Positions 57,345 to 64,000 of a stretch of 64,000 bases of DNA are shown here, in pieces. The notes beneath the pieces are model-generated. The model ran no database searches and was not told the DNA's origin. It worked only from the letters and a program-made list of their open reading frames with translations. The number at the start of each line of letters is the position of its first letter. Positions within the stretch are counted from its first letter, which is position 1. Location of the stretch: assembly GCA_026075535.2 (NCBI GenBank), contig AP026550.1, positions 2,232,001 to 2,296,000 of the forward strand. The letters run 5' to 3'. Source of the DNA: Tricholoma matsutake. Its lineage: Eukaryota; Basidiomycota; Agaricomycetes; Agaricales; Tricholomataceae. Both the position numbers and the translations under genes were made by a program.

Positions 57345-57439
57345 TGCTAACCCTAGCTGTAAGTCTAACTAAACCCCAGGTAGGTTGTAAGGAACATGTT
57401 GTCTCTTCTGCTGTGCAGTGTATATAGTCTGCTCCAACA
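57345..57439 (-). repeat. 95-bp inverted repeat, left copy (LTR start of copia type, minus orientation)
   Basis: The reverse complement begins TGTTGGAGCAGACTATATAC and ends GCTAGGGTTAGCA. It is identical base for base to 61102-61196 on plus. A TATATA motif and a TG start suggest the first 95 bp of a copia LTR. Orientation is opposite to the copia-2 coding strand, so it is not the ordinary 5' LTR. Confidence 0.93.
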
Positions 57440-57628
57440 GGTTATGGGCCCTGCTGGGCACGTCACAAACCCACCTTAACTAGCTGTGAACAACGTTGAC
57501 TTCATTGTCTCCAAATTATAACCTTGTGCTCTTTGTGAGCTGCATTGCACTCCCTGCGAGCTGCACATAAAACCTAGGTTGACTAGGGCTACACACTCTG
57601 AAGGAGTGCTCAGCAGCCATCAAGAATC

Positions 57629-58611
57629 ATGTCTTCAACTCTTGAAAAACTTGTACAAACTTTCGACGGATCCAATTACATTCAATGGGCCAACTCAATG
57701 AAGGTGTGGCTCAGGTCTCAGGGCCTCTGGCAGATAACTAGTGGGATGGAAATCAAACCACCTCCAGTGCCTCCTTTGATGGCAACGAACACTACTCTTG
57801 TAGTGGATGCTACTGCCAAGCTCCAGACCTGGAGCAACAAAAATGACCAGGCTATTGGAAGCCTAGTGCTCCACCTGGCCCCCTCCATTTGGCAGCGTGC
57901 CAACACCAAGGACACTGCTGAGGAGGTGTGGGACCTCATTCACACCGATTATGGTGTCAATGGCCCCTCCCAAGTCTTTGCGGACTTTAGGTCTGCAATA
58001 GCGATCAAAATCCCAGCTGTGAACCCAGCGCCAGAGATCACTAAGATGGCTGAAAAATTCGAGCACCTCATGGCTGCCAATGTGCCATCCCTGAGCTAGT
58101 ACAGGCAATGATCCTACTTGCTGCCATGCTGCGCGAGTATGATTCATTATCTGCCACAGTCCTTAACATGACCACTACTAGCACCTTGATGTTTAAACAT
58201 GTCAAGGACTCCATTGTCGCTGAAGCCTCTAGGCACACAGCAGTTGGAAAGCCCACCAGCCCACCTCAGGCCAATAAGCTTTCCGCTGTCAAGCGCAAGG
58301 GCAACAACCCTAAGTGGCAGCCCAAAGAAGGGCAAAACAACAATGGAGAGTCATCCCGAAAGCGTGGACGACATGGGGACAGAAAGACTAAGGAGGATAA
58401 GCCCAAAGAGAAGCATACCCACCTTGCCTCCAGTGCCTTTACCACCATAAATGGTAATGGCACCATCATACCGCTGATGCTGCTCATTCAGCACATCGAA
58501 CAGCATGACCACACTCCCACAAGGGACCCTCACCGCCAACCACCTGCACAGGCATATATGGGTACGGCCTCTACCTCTCATTTGGTTTATGCCGAATATC
58601 AGCAAGCTTGA
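57629..58611 (+). pseudogene. copia-2 gag
   Basis: Gag polyprotein beginning MSSTLEKLVQTFDGSNYIQW, with the hallmark of the UBN2-type copia gag (NYIQWANSMKVWLRSQGLW, IGSLVLHLAPSIW, TAEEVWDLIHTDYG). A one-base shift near 58085-58100 and a TAG follow. The second half continues as MILLAAMLREYDSLSATVLNM and a Lys/Arg/Gly-rich tail (SSRKRGRHGDRKTKED). No zinc knuckle is visible before the break. Relatives usually carry PREYD where LREYD stands here. Confidence 0.82.
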
Positions 58612-58699
58612 GACACCCCCAAGCAAATGCAACTTCCACGCAGCACAAAAAATCTGCGACCGCTGGAAGAGCACCTGATGGTGTGAGAAGGTAAGAGAA

Positions 58700-60314
58700 G
58701 GAGGATTGAACTGGAAGAACCTAGGATCATGGAGGTCAAAGATGATACCATCTCCCTTGGATCAGAGCCTCCAGTTTCTGATGAAGAAGTGTGGAAAGCC
58801 ATCAATGAGATGCTTGTCAATGAACTGCTTGAAACAGGAGGATATGATGACAGGTCAGTCCTTTTCCCTGCCGCAAGCACAAAGATTAATATTCCAATGG
58901 TTACAGTGAACTTTTCATATGAAATCTTACTGCTATTAAATGTATCATGGAGCTATTTAGATCTCAATATATGTGTTGTGTGCAAATGGAAACTGTAAGA
59001 AAGGTGCTGACTGGATCATGGATTCAGGCACATCAAAGCACTTCACTGGTGAAATGAAAGATTTTGCTTCTTATGAGCCTTTACCGAGAAAGGACTCTAT
59101 CTTGGTTCAAACAGCCACAGGTACTACTCATATAGTAGGAAAAGGAGCAGTCTTCATTAGACATCAGGTAGTATGTCACAGGAAGTCAGAGACACATGAA
59201 ACACAATTATACCCCATCTACTACATACCTGACTGTAGTACTCGACTACTGTCGATGGGCGTCTTTTTACAAGACAGAAGTGATGTGTGTGGTTCCTCTG
59301 CACACATTTCATTTTTCAAGAAAGGAAACCCAATAATGGATTGTGTCCCTCTTAGGAGATGCAACAGGATCTATTGGGCTTAGACTCATATATTGAGCAC
59401 CAAGAGGATCAATGTTGCGACCATGTATGTTGCTGACTACTTGACTTGGCATAGGCAACTTGGACACCCATCCAAAGAGGTGCTAGGGAAAATGCCTAAC
59501 AGCACCATAAAATTCCCAAGGAATTTAATTATTCCTAAAGACAAAATTATATGTCCAGGGTGCACTGAAGGGAAAATGACATCAAAATCTTTTCCTGAAT
59601 CAAATTCACGTGCAGAGAAATCCTTTGAATTAATACATTCCAATCTAAAGAAACTCCCAGTACTATTGTACCACAAACATAAATACTTTATTGTATTTCT
59701 GGATGACAAAACATCATGTATCTGGGTCCAGTGCCTTAGAAAGAAGTCTGATGCTGCTGCAGCGATTAGACAATTTCAGGCAATGGCTTTGACCCAGTAT
59801 GGCACTACAATCAAGCACTGGCATGTTGATCCAGGGGGGAGTTCAAAGACCGTGAGCTACAAAATATGCTCAAGAATTTTGGCATCAAAATAGAGATGTC
59901 CGCACCCCATGTTCACCAACAGAATGGGCACGCAGAGCATGCCATAAGGACAATAATGGAAAAGTTGCAAACCCTGCAATTTACCGCTTGTCTACCACAA
60001 TCATGGTGGGAATTTTGCATTGAACATGCAACACACCTATACAACTGAACCCCAATAAGGCACCTGAAATGGCTGACACCTTTTGAGGACCTGAATAAAG
60101 TCCGCCCAGATCTAAATGATCTGAAGGTCTTTGGTTGCAGTGCTTACATCTATCTACCCAAGGAGAAACGTCCAACCACATTAGCTCCTCAATCGGAGTT
60201 AATGACATACCTTGGATTAGAAGATGGCATTAAAGCATACCATTTCATGCAACTTAGTGGCGCAATATTCATTGGTGCTATGGCATTATTTGATGAAACA
60301 TTGTTCCACTCGTC
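58700..60314 (+). pseudogene. copia-2 protease and integrase
   Basis: Protease WIMDSGTSKHFTGEMKDF (59010) keeps the catalytic DSG. The GAG-pre-integrase/zinc region has YLTWHRQLGHPSKEVLGKM and CPGCTEGKMTSKSF (59430-59590). The core has FLDDKTSCIWVQCL, HVDPGGSSKTV (second Asp kept) and NGHAEHAIRTIMEK (the Glu; normally NGRAERAIRT). R to H changes (CGN to CAN) fit CpG decay. Frame breaks at about 59383, 59893 and 60048. The RT never follows. Confidence 0.83.
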
Positions 60315-60609
60315 GATGATGCTCCAAGTGTATATCCCAAGCTGTCCAAAGGTTGGGGGAGTTGTACTATGGCGGCCAAAGGCATACAAAGAGTTTTGAG
60401 GTGTTGCAAAGTGTTTCAAAGTGTTGCAAAGAGTTTCAAAGTGTCGCAAAGGATTTTGAAGCATTCTCGTGACTTTGTAGAGGTTCATAGAGGTTCGGAG
60501 GGGTTCGTATGGGTTCATAGAGCTTTGTAGAGGTCTGTAGAACTTCGGAGAGCTTTGACAATGATCATAGACGTGTTTTCCGAGCTTGAACGATGAGGTG
60601 GACCTATCA
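60315..60609 (-). mobile_element. Repeat R1, internally deleted copy (295 bp)
   Basis: Reverse complement of the R1 unit. It starts (minus) TGATAGGTCCACC, shares the Arg/Ser-type 20-bp tandem repeats and the CTTTGTATGCCTTTGG block, then jumps to the end GAGCATCATC, lacking ~140 bp of the 20731-21166 copy. No target duplication was found, so one flank may have rearranged. Confidence 0.75.
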
Positions 60610-61101
60610 ATGTGATAGAATTGACAATGGCACTGTGGCAACTTATGTTGAACTGGCAGACTGCAATATCGAAGTAGCATTTGATCCACAAGTGCTGAAA
60701 AACATGCAGGATGAATGGGGTCAGGAAAACCTCAATCAGTACCATGATACCTGTGTGCCCCAGGCAGTGGTGACAGACAAACTCAACATGACTTGGATCA
60801 CAAAAGCTTTGCTAGCTACAACAACAGAGAAGTAGAGAGTGACAGTGGTTATTTTGATACATTTTCCAAATGAGCCCCCAATTCAAATAGGTGGTTTGAA
60901 ACAGGGTGGATGACACATTATATTAGCTGGAATCTGGAAAAAGGCAGTCGTTAATTAGTGCAACAAGAAAAAAATGTGATCACACCTGACATTCCAGGAT
61001 GCTGTCAGAATTTGAAAAAGACCAACAGTTAAGGGGATCAAATAGAATGTCAGACACAAGATATCCAAAGGCATGAAGGTTGAAAATGAAGTGGCTACTA
61101 T

Positions 61102-61196
61102 TGTTGGAGCAGACTATATACACTGCACAGCAGAAGAGACAACATGTTCCTTACAACCTACCTGGGGTTTAGTTAGACTTACAGCTAGGGTTAGCA
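61102..61196 (+). repeat. 95-bp inverted repeat, right copy
   Basis: Identical to the reverse complement of 57345-57439. In this orientation it fits a 3' LTR start for copia-2 (plus). Homology stops at the same base, GGGTTAGCA, in both copies. Confidence 0.93.
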
Positions 61197-61467
61197 CATC
61201 AGGAAAATCGCAGGTCATCTGGTGAGGTGTGGCTGGTATTGCAACATACTGGCCACACTTGCCATACCGTCACAAATAAGAGTAGCAGCATAAAAGATGT
61301 TCAAAGCCATATTTGATTGTGGCACGTCACAAAAGTACTGTGGAGCCATTCTTTCGTGTAGAGTCAGACAGTACCATTCTCTCAATTCATTCATTTAGCT
61401 GGTAGTAGAATAATCTGTTGATTCATTTACAATGGTCCTAGATTCCTAATACTACATGCGATAAGTC
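61197..61467. other. Spacer downstream of the 95-bp repeat
   Basis: No gene seen. It may hold the rest of the copia-2 LTR (up to about 61400), but no second copy exists to set the edge. Confidence 0.3.
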
Positions 61468-62620
61468 CTACTCATCATCAGAAATTGTGATGACAGCACG
61501 TGGATCATCAGCATCAGGGCCATCATCAAGAATATCGTCTACAGAGTTCAGGTCAATCATCCTTGTAGCCAGCTCAAAGACCTGTGACCACCACGACTCT
61601 GATTGCATGAGAGTTTTGACGGGAATGAGGTATGCCACAACCTGGGATGCCCATGGTTTCTCCAAGAACCCTTCCAGCTTCACTGGAGTTGGGGCTATCC
61701 CCTCACTCCAGAGTGTCAATGCACACTCATGATGTTAACTAGCATGTGAAAAGATGGGGACACTCACTGCTGCAGCACAAAGTGCCAATGCCCCCAGAGG
61801 TTTTCCATGATCTTCATGGGGCCACTTCAAGATAGTCTTCAAATGATGAGCAAAGAGAGCCATCATCATATCCAACCTGAAAGATCCAGATCTCATCTTA
61901 GATATTAGGAGTAAGTAAGCAAAAATGCAAAGAAACCACTATCACGCACATTTGGGTCACAGTACATGAAGTTCATATAAGTCAAAGAATGTTCGACATA
62001 AGATTTGATCACAGGAGCAGATGACTTGAACAGCTCCCCTTTGAAAGTGCAAGAAAGGTTTGCAAGCGTGCGTTTGCCAATCCCGCTCCACCAGTTCCTA
62101 ATAGCTGATGATGCCTGGGAGGAGATATTGTGACAGTCTGACAGTGCATAGAACTCGATGACTCACTACTGCATAAACCGCATCTGTGGGCTCCACGGTT
62201 TGAGATGACTGGTCCCAGAATGTCTTCACAATTGTCTTGAAGCTCGGATCAGCACTGACAGCAAATGGATCATCATGGCTACCAGCCCAGTCGATGATTG
62301 GTGGTAATACTTTGTTTCTCCAGGTGGCGAGATCTTGACTATGGTTTTCAAAGGGAAGGTCACTGTTGTTGTAGTGTGGTTTTGGCTCACAATGTTTCCT
62401 TGACAATCAGACTTGATTCTCGACTGGCTTCAGTGCAATACCCATCTGTAAAGCATGAACAGCAAGAGTTAAGTTACATAAATCTGATGAAAAGTATATG
62501 CACATTGCTAGTAGTAGCAGTCCCCGTTTTTGTACGAGTTGACGTCGTTTGCAACTTACAGTGTGCCTTCCTCTCACGCACTGCCTTTAGCATAGCCGCA
62601 CTTTCATCTTCAGCAAATTC
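61468..62620 (-). CDS. DUF6532 family gene (multi-exon), possibly damaged at the 5' end
   Basis: Minus strand, stop TAG at 61468-61470. Exons 62445-62167, 62114-61950, 61896-61768 and 61725-61468 are separated by introns of 52, 53 and 42 nt. Donors are GTGAGT, GTGCGT and GTGAGT, and the frame is kept at each join: DAVYAV|ASSAIRNWWSGIGKR, YCDPN|MRSGSFRLDMM, LCAAA|CALTLWSEG. Text such as WRNKVLPPIIDWAGSHDDPF, IGKRTLANL and MALFAHHLK is what I know from DUF6532, a multicopy Agaricomycete family of unknown function. An acidic tail ends ISDDE. Upstream, exon 62620-62560 (EFAEDESAAMLKAVRERK) has a GTAAGT donor, but its phase does not fit the next acceptor, and a TGA at 62407-62409 (expected CGA) breaks the frame. 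It may be a young pseudogene or have an unseen exon. Confidence 0.72.
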
Positions 62621-63018
62621 CGGTTTTAGCTATTCTTTCTTATTATTTCTTCATCATGTGTTATATTCACCCCTTCTAGGCTCGCTTTATTGTTCTGATA
62701 TACTTGTATTGTCTTTTGCCTCGAGTTTTCCACATGTTTGCCTCATGTTCTCTAGCCTTTTTAGGTACTTTCTTTATTTTATATAAAAAGATGTACTAGA
62801 AAAACAAGAAAGTCGGTGTCTTCCTCCCAGATCACAGTGATTTGAGAGTTCGGTTTAGTCTTATTCAGTCTGAAGTTTGGTGTTTTATGCTAAACTTCCT
62901 TGAAATTCCTTGAAATTCCTCACATTATGCTATTTTCACTCTCGCTTCCCTCAATTAACCTTTTCTTCACTTCTACTACTCATCTAGTCCCCCGATCTTG
63001 CGCCCGAACATATCTGCA
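62621..63018. other. Spacer upstream of the DUF6532 gene
   Basis: No certain gene. It could hold the first exon or promoter of the DUF6532 gene. A plus-strand frame here (62298-62786) is antisense to that gene and not credited. Confidence 0.35.
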
Positions 63019-63297
63019 CACTTGAAATTCCTTGAAACTTCTTCAAAAAATATCGCAACATCTCGAAAATCATCGCAACACCTCGAAAATCATCGCAACC
63101 CCTCGAAAATCATCGCAAGTCCTCGAAACACATTCTTTTAGCTTCAAACTGCTTTGACAAGCAGTTGTTTTATCACTATTTGACAGTCGGTCTGACAGGT
63201 GACGTCTAGAGGGCCTTGCATCCTTCCTCTGACTCATGTTATACCATCCGAAGCCATTTTGTGGGTTTTGTTTGGGTTTCCAGGTTGAGCATCATCA
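63019..63297 (+). repeat. Repeat R1, 3' part, with 20-bp tandem units
   Basis: Four tandem units of the CGAAAATCATCGCAACACCT type (63055-63130) are followed by a ~125-bp block closely matching 21045-21166 (GACAGGTGACGTCTAGA, GAAGCCATTTTGTGGG, GTTGAGCATCATC). The R1 start (TGATAGGTCCACC) is missing. Confidence 0.75.
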
Positions 63298-63321
63298 ATG
63301 TTCACTGAGATCTGGATCCCA

Positions 63322-63540
63322 TCATGCGTGACACATCCTGTTAATGTTGTCATATATAAGGAGGAAAGCATGTTTTGATGCTTTTGCAATGATGGTATCT
63401 TGTGCAGATTGTGTGAGAATGTGGAGAGTCCTCAGAATGGTTATATAAGATGCTGATAGACCTGCCTGACTAAGCACAGCAAATATTGCTAGATGCCACA
63501 GCCTAGACCAGTGACCGATCCCTAGTACATGGGCAAGCAC
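63322..63540 (-). pseudogene. DUF6589-like fragment
   Basis: A 72-codon minus-strand frame reads LGIGHWSRL...IFAVLSQAGLSASY...KHAFLLIYDNINRM. In Agaricomycete DUF6589 proteins (large, multicopy, transposon-associated) the pattern LGxxxWSxGxxRxVxDVLxxxGLSxSY...YDNIN is what I remember. Only this piece is present, next to an R1 repeat, so it is a truncated relic. The assignment is by memory of the motif order. Confidence 0.5.
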
Positions 63541-63693
63541 GATGTATAGGGACTGGTACAGCTGAGCTTAAAATCGCATGCAAATGCTTGTGATCAAAAA
63601 ATGCTTAATCATCACCCATTTTTGTAAATAACCCTTTTGGGAACTGTGCAATCATGTCAATGTGTCGACACATTTTCTACTTCTTACGCCTCT

Positions 63694-64000
63694 ATGGCCA
63701 CCTTCCATGTACCTACGCTTCAAGAAAGACTTGATGAGATTCACTCCCTATCTGCTGAGGATGTCCATGAACTGATTTCTACCATGCTCCTGCTTGAAAA
63801 ACTTCCTATCTCATACTTGGCAACATTGGGCAAGGATGACAAGACGATGGCATATCGAGCTTCTCTACTCTCCTGGGCAGTTACTGGTGGCACTCAGGTA
63901 CCTCGAGAGCTCCAACTTTGTGCATGTTTGGCCACATTCAACGGACAAGATTCTTTGGTTGATGCTGGCACTGGAAGCAGCAAAACTCTTCTGATCACTC
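63694..64000 (+). CDS. N-terminus of a DEAD-box/RecQ-like helicase, cut by the window end
   Basis: Open frame from ATG 63694 to the window edge (102 codons shown). It reads MATFHVPTLQERL..., a helical N-terminal leader, then the Q-motif-like VPRELQLCACLATFNGQDSLV and Walker A DAGTGSSKT, the typical start of the RecQ-like helicases that are numerous in Agaricomycetes. The usual AGTGSGKT has Gly to Ser (AGC after C, a CpG transition), which may cripple ATP binding. The rest lies beyond 64000, so intactness cannot be judged. Confidence 0.7.
   Translation, partial: MATFHVPTLQERLDEIHSLSAEDVHELISTMLLLEKLPISYLATLGKDDKTMAYRASLLSWAVTGGTQVPRELQLCACLATFNGQDSLVDAGTGSSKTLLIT

Larger units (their letters stand above)
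57629..60840 (+). mobile_element. Ty1/copia element 2, truncated before RT
   Basis: Plus strand: gag, protease and integrase of a copia element. RT and RNase H are missing. After the integrase and its C-terminal part (DLNDLKVFGCSAYIYLPKE, 60110), an R1 repeat copy is inserted (60315-60609), and then an unassigned frame (VATYVELADCNIEVAFDP) ends at 60835. It lies between two identical 95-bp inverted repeats. Confidence 0.82.

Noticed and set aside
57345..57360. CTAACCCTAG considered as telomere-like sequence
   Set aside because: A single occurrence within the 95-bp inverted repeat. No tandem TTAGGG array is present.
57345..57439. Ordinary 5' LTR of copia-2
   Set aside because: It is in the opposite orientation to copia-2 coding and ends 190 bp before the gag start, so it cannot serve as the direct 5' LTR.
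60610..60835. Frame VATYVELADCNIEVAFDP as copia-2 reverse transcriptase
   Set aside because: No RT motif is present and the text does not match any copia RT. Origin unknown.

Overview
This 64-kb window is eukaryotic and almost certainly from an Agaricomycete (mushroom-forming basidiomycete). The reasons are 42 to 114-nt GT-AG introns in the few host-like genes, chromodomain Ty3/gypsy elements, Ty1/copia elements and LINEs with an APE-type endonuclease, and fragments of gene families I know as multicopy in Agaricomycetes (DUF6532, a DUF6589-like ORF, a RecQ-like helicase, a CRN-type NTPase-nuclease). No ribosome-binding sites, operons or CRISPR are present. The species cannot be told from the sequence.

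Layout. 22-4797: 5'-truncated gypsy A (minus). 4798-11770: a transposase-like gene (minus) split by a hAT-type MITE (5553-6380, TSD GTCTCATG) and by a non-autonomous LTR element (7195-10224, 192-bp LTRs, TSD GTGGT) that carries the 5' part of a cytochrome P450 gene. 12900-15242: a Crinkler-type gene (minus) with ubiquitin-like header, P-loop NTPase and restriction-endonuclease-fold nuclease, damaged by a frame-changing internal deletion. 15.3-34.0 kb: one LINE (plus) split by a copia-like solo LTR (TSD GTCTA) and by a second hAT-type element (TSD CTGATCAT). The solo LTR is itself split by gypsy C (200-bp LTRs, TSD CTTTC), which is split by a 436-bp repeat (TSD AACAC). 34.6-40.0 kb: degenerate copia-1 (minus), split by a 680-bp solo LTR (TSD GTCTG) and by a 219-bp TG...CA element (TSD GTGTG) that contains a well-folded tRNA-like gene. 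40.3-42.5 kb: an unknown acidic ORF and the end of a tyrosine recombinase. 44160-50085: gypsy B, the best preserved element (365/366-bp LTRs, TSD ACGAC). 50.1-57.1 kb: LINE-2. 57.3-61.2 kb: truncated copia-2 between two perfectly identical, inverted 95-bp sequences. 61.5-62.6 kb: DUF6532 gene (minus). 63.3-64.0 kb: DUF6589-like fragment and the start of a DEAD/RecQ-type helicase.

Decay. Nearly all premature stops I could place are TGA where the family expects arginine CGA. The five substitutions between the two gypsy B LTRs are all CpG transitions, and several catalytic Asp codons (GAY after C) have become Asn (AAY). The region reads as a methylated, silenced transposon nest in which 5-methylcytosine deamination has broken almost every element. 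No element in the window looks autonomous now. Gypsy B (four TGA stops) is nearest to intact.
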